Positions 17,515 to 25,578 of a stretch of DNA of 64,000 bases are shown one piece after another. The notes under the pieces are model-generated. The model was not told where the DNA came from. It saw only the letters and a list, made by a program, of their open reading frames with translations, and searched no databases. The position numbers and the translations under genes are program-made. Every line of letters starts with the position of its first letter. The stretch's first letter is position 1. The stretch comes from Azospirillum sp. TSA2s (lineage in GTDB: Bacteria > Pseudomonadota > Alphaproteobacteria > Azospirillales > Azospirillaceae), in NCBI RefSeq assembly GCF_004923315.1, contig NZ_CP039650.1, positions 1,315,501-1,379,500 of the forward strand, written 5' to 3'.

Positions 17515-18506
17515 TCACCGTCCATGCCCGTGCCGAAGACGGGCGGGTGGTGCGCCAGCCGCTGGAACTCGGCGAGGACTTGCCGGTCGGCGCGGTCTGG
17601 ATCGATCTTCTGCGCCCGACGGAAGCGGAGCGGGCCCATGTCGGCACGCTGACCGGCTGCGACCTGCCGACGCGCGAGGAGATGAAGGAGATCGAGGCCT
17701 CCAGCCAGCTCTATGTCGAGGGGGAGGGGATCTACATGACCTCTCCCATCATCTCGCGCGCCACCTCGCCCCATCCGGAGCAGGGGGAGCTGACCTTCGT
17801 GCTGACCCCGCGCCAACTCATCACCCTGCGCTACACCGAACCGCTGCCGGTCATCACCTTCGCCGCCCGCTGTGTCCGCCAGCCGGAACTGCTGGCGACG
17901 GGGGAAAGCGCGCTGTTCGGCCTGCTGGACGCGGTGATCGACCGGGTGGCCGACGTGCTGGAACTGGTCGGCGGCCGCATCGACGAGCTGTCGGCCCGTG
18001 TCTTCGACGATTCGCTGGATGGCGGCGGCTTCGGCAGGGCGGCCAAGAAGCCGGACGAGTTGCAGGACGTGCTGCGCGGCATCGGCCGGGCCGGCGACCT
18101 CACCCACAAGGTGCGCGACAGCCTCGCCGGGCTCGACCGGCTGGTGGTGTTCATGACCTCGGTCAGCGGCGGCCGGCTGAACAAGGAACAGAAGACCGCG
18201 CTGAAGACGATGACGCGCGACTTGCGCTCCCTGACCGAACATGCCGGCTTCCTGGCGCATGAGGCGAATTTCCTGCTCGACGCCACGCTGGGCCTGATCA
18301 ACATCGAACAGAACGCCATCATCAAGATCTTCTCGGTCGTCTCGGTGGCGCTGATGCCGCCGACGCTGATCGCCTCGGCCTATGGCATGAATTTCAAGCA
18401 CATGCCGGAACTGGACTGGGACTTCGGCTATCCCATGGCCATCCTGCTGATGGTGCTGTCGGCGGTGGTCCCGCTCTGGTACTTCCGTCGGCGCGGCTGG
18501 CTGTAA
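17511..18506 (+). CDS. corA: CorA family magnesium/divalent cation transporter
   Basis: 331 residues from a TTG at 17511 that overlaps the folD stop (TTGA). The N-terminal soluble domain (1-230) contains VWIDLLRPTEAE. A long stalk helix follows, and two C-terminal TM helices. The signature after TM1 is YGMNFKHMPEL, which contains the GMN selectivity motif (about residues 291-293). CorA proteins form inner-membrane pentamers that take up Mg2+, Co2+ or Ni2+; some relatives export Zn2+, so the substrate is not certain. The TTG start is accepted because it couples to folD and gives the expected N terminus (MITVHARAEDG). Confidence 0.92.
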   Translation: MITVHARAEDGRVVRQPLELGEDLPVGAVWIDLLRPTEAERAHVGTLTGCDLPTREEMKEIEASSQLYVEGEGIYMTSPIISRATSPHPEQGELTFVLTPRQLITLRYTEPLPVITFAARCVRQPELLATGESALFGLLDAVIDRVADVLELVGGRIDELSARVFDDSLDGGGFGRAAKKPDELQDVLRGIGRAGDLTHKVRDSLAGLDRLVVFMTSVSGGRLNKEQKTALKTMTRDLRSLTEHAGFLAHEANFLLDATLGLINIEQNAIIKIFSVVSVALMPPTLIASAYGMNFKHMPELDWDFGYPMAILLMVLSAVVPLWYFRRRGWL

Positions 18507-18562
18507 GGGACGGGTAGGCCGCCGCCGCGACGGCGTGCCGCAGCCCCTAAAATTCCTGATTT

Positions 18563-18592
18563 TGCGAGCGAAAGCGCTTCCGCAATACCTAT
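18563..18592 (+). promoter_or_regulatory. Possible promoter for the 23-codon peptide gene
   Basis: TTGCGA and TACCTA are separated by about 17-18 bp, upstream of the small peptide gene. This is a weak match by eye. Confidence 0.3.
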
Positions 18593-18620
18593 GCGTGCGC
18601 CACAGTGGCGGCGCGGACGG

Positions 18621-18641
18621 GATGGCGGACTGGCCGCCATC
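18621..18641 (+). other. Leader hairpin before the small peptide gene
   Basis: GATGGCGG (18621-18628) pairs perfectly with CCGCCATC (18634-18641) across a 5-nt loop, ending 11 bp before the GAGGAG ribosome-binding sequence. It could affect translation or stability of the peptide mRNA. Confidence 0.55.
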
Positions 18642-18667
18642 CCCGCCGCTTACGAGGAGTGAAGAGG

Positions 18668-18739
18668 ATGATCCATATCCTCAAGCTCCTGATCCTCGTG
18701 CTGGAGATCGTCAAGCGGTTGCTTGACCTCTTCCGGTAA
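18668..18739 (+). CDS. 23-residue amphipathic hydrophobic peptide
   Basis: A short frame with a strong ribosome-binding site: GAGGAGTGAAGAGG directly ahead of the ATG. The peptide begins MIHILKLLILVLEIV and ends KRLLDLFR. It is mostly Leu, Ile and Val with Lys, Arg, Glu and Asp spaced at helical intervals, giving a membrane-active amphipathic helix, net positive. A hairpin precedes it and a strong GC-rich hairpin follows it, so it could be a free-standing transcription unit. Size and character resemble small membrane proteins and type I toxins, but I recognise no family. It is unrelated to corA upstream or to the Pat-like gene that converges on it. Confidence 0.5.
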   Translation: MIHILKLLILVLEIVKRLLDLFR

Positions 18740-18749
18740 GGATCGGGCC

Positions 18750-18780
18750 GGCGGGCAGGGGATTGCAGCCTCTGCCCGCC
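18750..18780 (+). terminator. GC-rich hairpin, possible terminator
   Basis: GGCGGGCAG (18750-18758) pairs perfectly with CTGCCCGCC (18772-18780) around a 13-nt loop. It lies between the small peptide gene and the convergent gene ending at 18834. There is no T-tract, so termination is uncertain. Confidence 0.5.
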
Positions 18781-18833
18781 AAGCCTGATATTGCCTCATC
18801 CCGATCCATAGTCAACCGCCGGTATAAGAACCC

Positions 18834-21530
18834 TCAGGCAGCCAGCCCGCCACCCAGCTCGATCCGCACCTCCACCACGCCGGGCTCGTCCAGGTTCTCC
18901 TTGCGGACAAAACCCAGGGCGCGGCACATGTTCAGCATGTTGGTGTTTTCGCGCAGAACCTCGCCATAGATCTCCCGGATGCCGCGCGAGCGGGCATAAT
19001 CCAGGATCTTGTTCATCAGGATGTAGCCCAGCCCCTGGCCCTTCATGTCGGACCGCACCATCACCGCATATTCGGCGCGGCGGTTGTCGGGGTCGGCGGT
19101 GATGCGCACCACGCCATACATGATGGTCTCGCCGGTCTGCGGGTCGGGACCGACGGCGATCAGCCCCATCTCGCGGTCGTAGTCGATCTGGGTCAGCCGG
19201 GCCGCCGCCTGGTGCGACAGCCGTTTCAGCGGCGCGAAGAAGCGCAGGCGCAGGTCTTCGGCCGTCTGGTTCTCCACCAGATGATGCACCAGCGGCTCAT
19301 CCTCCGGCAGGATCGGGCGGACGAAGAACTGGCGGCCGTCCTTGATGGTGATGCGGTCTTCCAGCGACTTCGGGTATGGCCGGATCGCCAGCCGCGCCGC
19401 CCCCGCCAACACGGGCACGCCGACCTTGATGCGGGCGTCCAGCGCCAGCACGCCGTCGGCGTCGGCCAGCAGCGGGTTGATGTCCATCTCCGCGATCTCG
19501 GGGAAATCGACCACCAGCTGGCTGACCTTGTTCAGCGTCAGCGCCACCGCGTCCAGATCGACCGCCGCGCGCGAGCGATAGCCCTGCAACTGGCGGTGGA
19601 TGCGGGTCCGGCTCATCTGCTCGGCCGCCAGCTTCATGTTCAGCGGCGGCAGGGCCAGCGCGTAATCCTCCACCACCTCCACGCCGATGCCGCCCTCGCC
19701 GAACAGCAGGACCGGGCCGAACATCTCGTTCTCGGTCATGCCGACGATCAGCTCATAGGCGTCGGGGCGGACGGCCATCTCCTGCACGGTGAAGCCTTCG
19801 ATCCGCGCCTCGGGCGCCAGCTCGGCGACGCGGCCCAGCATCGCCTCGGCCTCGGCCTTGACGTCCTCCGGGCTGGTCAGCCCCAGCGCGACGCCACCGA
19901 CGTCGGACTTGTGGGTGATGTCGTGCGACAGGATCTTCAGCGCGATCGGCCCGCCGATGACGCGGGCGGCGTTGGCCGCCTCCTCCGGCGTCTCGGCGAC
20001 GCGGGTGTCGACCACCGGGATGCCGTAGGCCGCCAGCACGCGCTTGGCCTCGAACTCGCTCAGCCACTCGCGCTTCTCGGCCATGACGCGGGAGACCACC
20101 TTCTTCACGGTGATCTCGTCTGGCTGGAAATCCTCCGCAACCGACGGCGGGGTCTCCATCAGAAGCTGCTGGCTGCGGCGGTAGCGCACCAGATGCATGA
20201 AGGCGCGCACCGCGTCGGACGGGCCGTTGTAGGTCGGGATGCGGGCATCGGCGAACAGCTTGCGCGCCTCCATCGCCGACTGGTCGCCGATCCAGCTGGT
20301 CAGCACCGGGTGGCGGCGCCCCTTGTTGGCCTGCACCGTCTCCGCCACCGCCTGGGCGATGGCCTCGCTGTCGGTCAGGGCGGACGGGCAGTGCAGGACC
20401 AGAACCGCGTCGTTGCCGGTGTCCTGCATCAGCGCGTTCAGCGCCTCGGCATAGCGTTTGGGCGTGGCGTCGGCACCGATGCGCAGCGGATTGCGGAAGG
20501 GCGCGCCGGCCGGCTGCGGACCCAGTGCCTTGGCCAGCGCCTCCTGCGTCTCCGGCGCCAGCGCGGCGAGCTGGCCGCCGGCCTGGATCAGCTTGTCGGT
20601 GGCCATCACGCCCATGCCGCCGCCATTGGTCAGGATCGCCAGCCGGTCGCCGGTGATCGGCACCCCGGTGCCCAGCGTGCCGGCGGCGTCGAACAGTTCG
20701 GCCAGATCGTTCACCCGCAGCACGCCGGCCCGGCGGAACACCGCATCATAGACCGCGTCCGACACCGCCAGCGCCCCGGTGTGCGACGCTGCGGCCTCCT
20801 GCGCCTCGTCCGAGCGGCCGGCCTTGATGACGATCACCGGCTTCTGGCGCGAGGCGGAGCGGGCGGCCGACATGAATTTGCGGGCGTGGGTGATGCTCTC
20901 GATATAGAGCAGGATGGCGCGCACCGTGACGTCGGAGGCCAGATAGTCCAGCAGGTCGCCGAAATCCACGTCGCCGCGGTCGCCCAGCGACACCAGATGC
21001 GAGAAGCCGATGCCGCGCGACGTCGCCCAGTCGGCGACCGAGGTCAGCACCATGGAACTCTGCGCCACCAGCGCCACGTCGCCCTTGCGCGGCGCCACCG
21101 GCGCGAAGCTGGCGTTCATGCCGCGACCCGGTACCATGGCGCCCAGGCTGTTCGGTCCCAGCACCCGCATCAGATAGGGCTTCGCCGTTTCCAGCATCGC
21201 CTGCGTCTGTTCGGCCGACATGCCGTTGGTCATGACGATGGCGGCCTTGGTCCCGCGCTTGCCCAGCGCGTCGATGGTCGCCGCCACCGTGTCGGGGGCG
21301 GTGCAGATGACGCCCAGGTCCGGCGTGATCGGCAGGCTGTCCACCGTTTTGTAGGTCAGCACCCCTTCCACCGCGCGCTCGGTCGCGTTGACCGGCATCA
21401 CCGGGCCGTCGAATCCGGCCTGGAACAGGTTGCGGGCCACCACGGCCCCCACCGTTCCGGGCTTGCGGCTGGCGCCGATCAGGGCGATCGAGGCGGGCTT
21501 GAACAGCTTGTCGAGGTTGCGAACGGTCAT
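18834..21530 (-). CDS. Acyl-CoA synthetase (NDP-forming)-like protein fused to GNAT acetyltransferase (Pat type)
   Basis: 898 residues from the ATG at 21530 (MTVRNLDKLFKPASIALIGA). Order: CoA-binding Rossmann domain (about 10-105), succinyl-CoA-ligase-like domains with SHTGALAVSDAVYDA (His near 250), an ATP-grasp domain (about 480-700), and a C-terminal GNAT domain (about 735-890) with YAVMVRSDMKGQGLGYILM as its acetyl-CoA loop. This layout is that of Pat/YfiQ, the lysine acetyltransferase that inactivates acetyl-CoA synthetase and other enzymes. In that group the synthetase-like part is often catalytically dead; here the His motif is retained, so activity cannot be ruled out. The open frame extends upstream but without family similarity. 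Confidence 0.9.
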   Translation of the reverse strand: MTVRNLDKLFKPASIALIGASRKPGTVGAVVARNLFQAGFDGPVMPVNATERAVEGVLTYKTVDSLPITPDLGVICTAPDTVAATIDALGKRGTKAAIVMTNGMSAEQTQAMLETAKPYLMRVLGPNSLGAMVPGRGMNASFAPVAPRKGDVALVAQSSMVLTSVADWATSRGIGFSHLVSLGDRGDVDFGDLLDYLASDVTVRAILLYIESITHARKFMSAARSASRQKPVIVIKAGRSDEAQEAAASHTGALAVSDAVYDAVFRRAGVLRVNDLAELFDAAGTLGTGVPITGDRLAILTNGGGMGVMATDKLIQAGGQLAALAPETQEALAKALGPQPAGAPFRNPLRIGADATPKRYAEALNALMQDTGNDAVLVLHCPSALTDSEAIAQAVAETVQANKGRRHPVLTSWIGDQSAMEARKLFADARIPTYNGPSDAVRAFMHLVRYRRSQQLLMETPPSVAEDFQPDEITVKKVVSRVMAEKREWLSEFEAKRVLAAYGIPVVDTRVAETPEEAANAARVIGGPIALKILSHDITHKSDVGGVALGLTSPEDVKAEAEAMLGRVAELAPEARIEGFTVQEMAVRPDAYELIVGMTENEMFGPVLLFGEGGIGVEVVEDYALALPPLNMKLAAEQMSRTRIHRQLQGYRSRAAVDLDAVALTLNKVSQLVVDFPEIAEMDINPLLADADGVLALDARIKVGVPVLAGAARLAIRPYPKSLEDRITIKDGRQFFVRPILPEDEPLVHHLVENQTAEDLRLRFFAPLKRLSHQAAARLTQIDYDREMGLIAVGPDPQTGETIMYGVVRITADPDNRRAEYAVMVRSDMKGQGLGYILMNKILDYARSRGIREIYGEVLRENTNMLNMCRALGFVRKENLDEPGVVEVRIELGGGLAA

Positions 21531-21818
21531 GACCGGATCCGGTGCTGGGAAAAGGCGCCGGCCCCAGTCTGCCACGGGATGCCGACGATTTTGATGACGA
21601 ACAGCGCAAGCTCGGACTTTCATCCCCGCCATTTGCTGCGGCGCAACATTACGGGCTGGTATGACCATTGGGCAAGGGGGCGTTTCGTCGCGCCCGTTGA
21701 AAACGAGCAGAGGGACGAAAACAAGGGGGAGTTGGCGCCTTGCGCCTTGCGGTGGGGCACCGACCGCCGCCAAGCTGTCCGCCGGACCAGTCGTCAACCT
21801 GCGCAAAGGAGCCTGTTC

Positions 21819-22769
21819 ATGAAGGTCGGAATCGTCGGGGCCGGGTTCGTCGGCAGCACCGCCGCCTTCGCCATGGTGACCACCGGTGCGGCGAGCGAGG
21901 TCGTGCTGGTCGACATGAACGAGGCGCTGGCCCAGGCCCAGGCGCAGGACATCGCCCATGCCGTGCCCTTCACCCATGCCGTCACCGTCCGCGCCGGCTC
22001 CTATGCCGCGCTGGAGGGGGCGGGGGTGGTCGTGCTGTCGGCCGGCGTCGCCCAGAAGCCGGGCGAAACCCGGCTGGAACTGCTGGAACGCAACGCCAAG
22101 GTATTCGGCGCCATCATTCCGGAGGTGCTGAAGGCGGCACCCGACGCCGTTTTGCTGGTCGCCAGCAACCCGGTCGACGTGATGACGCAGATCGCCACGC
22201 GGATCAGCGGCCTGCCGCGCAACCGGGTCATCGGCTCCGGCACCGTGCTGGACACCGCGCGCTTCCGCGCCCTGCTGGCCGAACAGCTGGCGGTGACGCC
22301 GCGCTCCGTCCACGCCCATGTGGTGGGCGAGCATGGCGACTCGGAGGTTCTGCTGTGGTCGAGCGCCACCGTCGCCGGCTTGTCCGTCGAGCAGGCGGCC
22401 GCCCAGCTCCGCCGCAGCCTGACGGCGGAGGACCGTGCCACCATCGACGAGGGGGTGCGCCGCGCCGCCTACCGCATCATCAACGGCAAGGGCCACACCG
22501 CCTTCGGCATCGGCGGCGGGCTGGCCCGGCTGGTGTCGGCCATCGGTGCCGACGAACGGCTGGTGGCGACCTGCGCCATGCTGACCGACGATGTCTGCGG
22601 CGTGCCGCAGGTGGTGTTGTCACTACCGCGGGTCATCGGCGCCGGCGGCGTGGTGGACACCGTCCTGCCCAACCTGTCGACAGAGGAGGAAGCCGCCCTT
22701 CGCCGCAGCGCCGAAATCCTGAAGGAGGCGGCGGACGGCGTCGAACGTCGGATGGGCTGGACCAGTTGA
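21819..22769 (+). CDS. ldh: L-lactate dehydrogenase
   Basis: NAD-dependent interconversion of pyruvate and L-lactate. 316 residues of the LDH/MDH superfamily: the NAD loop GIVGAGFVGST (4-14), the Asp at the end of beta-2 (LVDMNE), the mobile loop AQKPGETRLELLERN, SNPVDVMTQ, GTVLDTARFR and the catalytic His in VGEHGDSEV. The Gln in the loop favours lactate over malate (inference from family knowledge). The ATG is preceded by AAAGGAG. It is divergent from the Pat-type gene across 288 bp that hold no other gene. Confidence 0.92.
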   Translation: MKVGIVGAGFVGSTAAFAMVTTGAASEVVLVDMNEALAQAQAQDIAHAVPFTHAVTVRAGSYAALEGAGVVVLSAGVAQKPGETRLELLERNAKVFGAIIPEVLKAAPDAVLLVASNPVDVMTQIATRISGLPRNRVIGSGTVLDTARFRALLAEQLAVTPRSVHAHVVGEHGDSEVLLWSSATVAGLSVEQAAAQLRRSLTAEDRATIDEGVRRAAYRIINGKGHTAFGIGGGLARLVSAIGADERLVATCAMLTDDVCGVPQVVLSLPRVIGAGGVVDTVLPNLSTEEEAALRRSAEILKEAADGVERRMGWTS

Positions 22770-22771
22770 TG

Positions 22772-23689
22772 CTACGTCCTGTGATCCGCTGACACGTGAT
22801 CCTTCAGGCCCGCCGCCAACCCGTCGAAGACGGCGCGGCAGCGCGGGGTGGAGCGCAGATCCTCGTGCATGGCGACCCACATGCCCATCGGCATGTCGAA
22901 GGCGTCCGCCAGCACCCGCCGCAGGTCGGGGTTCCGGCGTGCCAGCGGGACCTGGCAGATGCCGATGCCGAACCCGGCCTCGACGGCTGACAGCTGAGCC
23001 AGATGGCTGTCGGACCGTAGAGCGAAGCGGGGCAGAGCGATGGCCGGCATCCGCCGCATCATGGCGCGGATGTCGGGCGTCTCGCAGTCGAAGCCGATCA
23101 GGCTGTGGTGGCCGAGATCCTCCAGCTGCCGCGGAATGCCGTGGCGGTCGAGGTAGTCGCGGTGGGCGTACATGCCGAGCGCGATGCTGCCGATCCGCCG
23201 CACCAGCAGCGCCTGCTGGTCCGGCTCCACCATGCGGACGGCAACGTCGGCATCACGCCGCAACAGGTCATCGACCGAGTTGGACAGCACCAGCTCGACC
23301 TCCAGCGCCGGATGGCGGGTCCGCAGGCCGGCAAGGATCGCCGGCAGGATGCGGGCGCCCACCACCTCGCTGGCGGTGACCCGCACGGTGCCGCGCACAT
23401 CGGCTTCCAGCCCGGCCCCAAAACCCGACGCCGTGCGCCACAGGCTGGCCGCCGCCCTGTCCAGCGCCTCCGCCTGCGGCTTCAGGGCCAGGGCCGCGTC
23501 GGTCGGGTCCAAACCGCGCGGCGAGCGCACGAACAGGGAGCCGCCGACCGCCTCCTCCAGCGCCACGATGTGGCGGGCCAGCGTCGGTTGTGTCAACCCC
23601 AGGGCGCGCGCCGCCGCCGACAGCGATCCTTCACGGATCACGGCCAGGAAACTGCGGTAGAGGTCCCAGCTGGGTGGCGGCGGGTTCAT
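22772..23689 (-). CDS. LysR family transcriptional regulator
   Basis: 305 residues from the ATG at 23689. The N-terminal winged helix-turn-helix (about 5-65) includes FLAVIREGSLSAAARALGLTQPTLARHI and ALEEAVGGSLFVRSPRGLDPT, quoted by the parts SLSAAARALGLTQPTLARHI and LFVRSPRG. A type 2 periplasmic-binding-like effector domain follows (about 90-300). The gene is divergent from an SDR gene 101 bp away. LysR regulators commonly control the divergent neighbour, so that gene is the first candidate target. Its last base is 2 bp from the convergent ldh stop. Confidence 0.9.
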   Translation of the reverse strand: MNPPPPSWDLYRSFLAVIREGSLSAAARALGLTQPTLARHIVALEEAVGGSLFVRSPRGLDPTDAALALKPQAEALDRAAASLWRTASGFGAGLEADVRGTVRVTASEVVGARILPAILAGLRTRHPALEVELVLSNSVDDLLRRDADVAVRMVEPDQQALLVRRIGSIALGMYAHRDYLDRHGIPRQLEDLGHHSLIGFDCETPDIRAMMRRMPAIALPRFALRSDSHLAQLSAVEAGFGIGICQVPLARRNPDLRRVLADAFDMPMGMWVAMHEDLRSTPRCRAVFDGLAAGLKDHVSADHRT

Positions 23690-23790
23690 CGATTTCAGTA
23701 TAGCGGATAGCCGTAGTTCGACAATTCCGTTCATCCTTCTCCCGGCCCATTCTCCTCCCATCACGGACCGCAAAAGCGATGGAGGCAGCA

Positions 23791-24831
23791 ATGGTACGGC
23801 AGGCGACCGGCACGGACAGGATCGCCCTGGTTCTGGGGGCGACCGGTGGCATCGGCGGCGAAATGGCGCGGGCGCTGGCGGCGCGCGGCTGGACGGTGCG
23901 CGGCCTGCGTCGCAAGCCGGCGGAGTCGCCGCGGTCGGAGGGTATCGACTGGATCGTCGGCGATGCGATGAACGCCGCCAATGTGCTGGCTGCGGCCGAG
24001 GGAGCGGCGCTGATCGTCCATGCGGTGAACCCGCCCGGCTACCGGAATTGGGACCGGTTGGTTCTACCCATGCTGGACAACAGCATTGCCGCGGCCTGTG
24101 CCAACCGCGCCCGCGTCCTGCTGCCCGGCACCGTCTACAACTATGGCCCCGACGTCTTCCCGCTGATCCCGGAAAGGGCGGCGCAGAACCCGCTCACCCG
24201 CAAGGGCGCCATCCGGGTGGAGATGGAACGCCGCCTGCACCGCGCGGTGGGGCAGGGGGCGAAGCTGCTGATTCTGCGCTGCGGCGACTTCTTCGGCCCG
24301 CGTCCCGGCGGCAGTTGGTTCAGCCAGGGCCTGCTGACGCCCGGCAAGCCGCCGACCCGGATCACCCAGCCCGGCCGGCCGGGGATCGGCCATCAATGGG
24401 CCTATCTGCCCGACGTGGCGGAAACGGCGATGCGTCTGCTCGACCGCGAGGCGGACCTGGGCGATGACGCGATGTTCCATATGGATGGCCATTGGGACGC
24501 CGACGGCGATGAAATGGTCGCCGCCATCGCCCGCGCTCTTGGCGAGCCCGACCTGCCGGTGCGGCGAATACCCTGGTGGCTGCTGCGGCTGGGCGGTCTG
24601 GCGGTGCCGCTGCTCCGCGAGATCAGCGAGATGCGCTATCTGTGGCAACAGCCGGTGCGGCTCGACAACCGCCGCCTGCGGGCCTTCCTGGGCGAAGAGC
24701 CGCACACGCCGCTGGACCTTGCGGTGCGCCGGACGCTTGTTGGATTGGGGCATCTCCCCGCGCAGCCGGCGGATGTGCCGGAGGCGGGGAGATGCATGCC
24801 CGACCGTGTGGCCCTAAGCCGACAGGGCTGA
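23791..24831 (+). CDS. NAD(P)-dependent epimerase/dehydratase family (extended SDR) protein
   Basis: 346 residues. The Rossmann motif GATGGIGGEMARAL (about 16-29) is near the N terminus. YNYGPDVFPLIPE provides a possible catalytic Tyr region, and LRCGDFFGPRPG is typical of sugar epimerase-like and ketoreductase-like extended SDRs. The substrate is unknown. I chose the ATG at 23791 over 23779 because GGAGG lies 5 bp before it. Its divergent LysR neighbour suggests inducible expression. The C-terminal 40 residues are poorly conserved in character. Confidence 0.8.
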   Translation: MVRQATGTDRIALVLGATGGIGGEMARALAARGWTVRGLRRKPAESPRSEGIDWIVGDAMNAANVLAAAEGAALIVHAVNPPGYRNWDRLVLPMLDNSIAAACANRARVLLPGTVYNYGPDVFPLIPERAAQNPLTRKGAIRVEMERRLHRAVGQGAKLLILRCGDFFGPRPGGSWFSQGLLTPGKPPTRITQPGRPGIGHQWAYLPDVAETAMRLLDREADLGDDAMFHMDGHWDADGDEMVAAIARALGEPDLPVRRIPWWLLRLGGLAVPLLREISEMRYLWQQPVRLDNRRLRAFLGEEPHTPLDLAVRRTLVGLGHLPAQPADVPEAGRCMPDRVALSRQG

Positions 24832-24856
24832 TGCCGCACGGTTCAAACCACTACCC

Positions 24857-25414
24857 TCAGACCACCGGACCCGGGGTGCCCTTGTTGGCTTCCAGGGCGC
24901 GGGCCAGGCCTTCCTCGATCTTCTTGGCGGCCTCTTCGGCGTTGCCCCAGCCGCGGACCTTCACCCACTTGTTCTTCTCGAGATCCTTATAGTGCTCGAA
25001 GAAGTGGGCGATCTGCTCGGTCACGATGGCCGGCAGGTCGGTGTAGTTCTTCACGTCGGTGTAGAACGGGTGCAGCTTGTCGACCGGAACGGCCAGCAGC
25101 TTCTCGTCCTCGCCGGCCTCGTCCTCCATGTACAGGACGCCGATCGGACGCGAGCGCAGGACCGCACCCGGGACGACGCCGTGCTGGCCGACGACGCAGA
25201 CGTCCACCGGATCGCCGTCACCCGACAGGGTGTGCGGGATGAAGCCGTAGTTGCAGGGATAGAACATCGCGGTGTGCAGGAAACGGTCGACGAACACCGC
25301 GCCCGAGTCCTTGTCGACTTCGTACTTCACCGGCTGGCCGCCGATCGGAATCTCGATGACGACGTTCACGTCCCAGGGCACGTTCTTGCCCGCGGCGAGC
25401 TTGCTCAGATCCAT
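24857..25414 (-). CDS. ppa: Inorganic pyrophosphatase (type I)
   Basis: Hydrolyses pyrophosphate released by biosynthetic reactions; soluble hexamer in bacteria. 185 residues. The active site is well conserved: EIPIGGQPVKYEVDKDSG, YPCNYGFIPHT and the metal-binding signature DGDPVDV (D66, D68, D71). The ATG at 25414 gives MDLSKLAAGKNVPWDVNVVI, matching the family N terminus; the upstream open frame is not conserved. It is divergent from the peptide ABC operon. Confidence 0.97.
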   Translation of the reverse strand: MDLSKLAAGKNVPWDVNVVIEIPIGGQPVKYEVDKDSGAVFVDRFLHTAMFYPCNYGFIPHTLSGDGDPVDVCVVGQHGVVPGAVLRSRPIGVLYMEDEAGEDEKLLAVPVDKLHPFYTDVKNYTDLPAIVTEQIAHFFEHYKDLEKNKWVKVRGWGNAEEAAKKIEEGLARALEANKGTPGPVV

Positions 25415-25578
25415 GTATCGCGTTCCTTCGACTGGCGTATTCAGGGCACGTTCTTGTTTTGGCGCCGATGCCCGGTCCGGCGCCACGCGGGGCGGGAGTT
25501 TAGGCGGAACGCACCCTGAGTCCAAGGAACTTGCGCTGGCTCTTGCGCAGGTGCGGCAAAGCGGCAACCCTGACGGCC

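Noticed and set aside
19212..21800. The first 860 residues of a long plus-strand frame leading into lactate dehydrogenase
   Set aside because: Only the part from the ATG at 21819 shows family similarity. The rest is antisense to the Pat-type gene.
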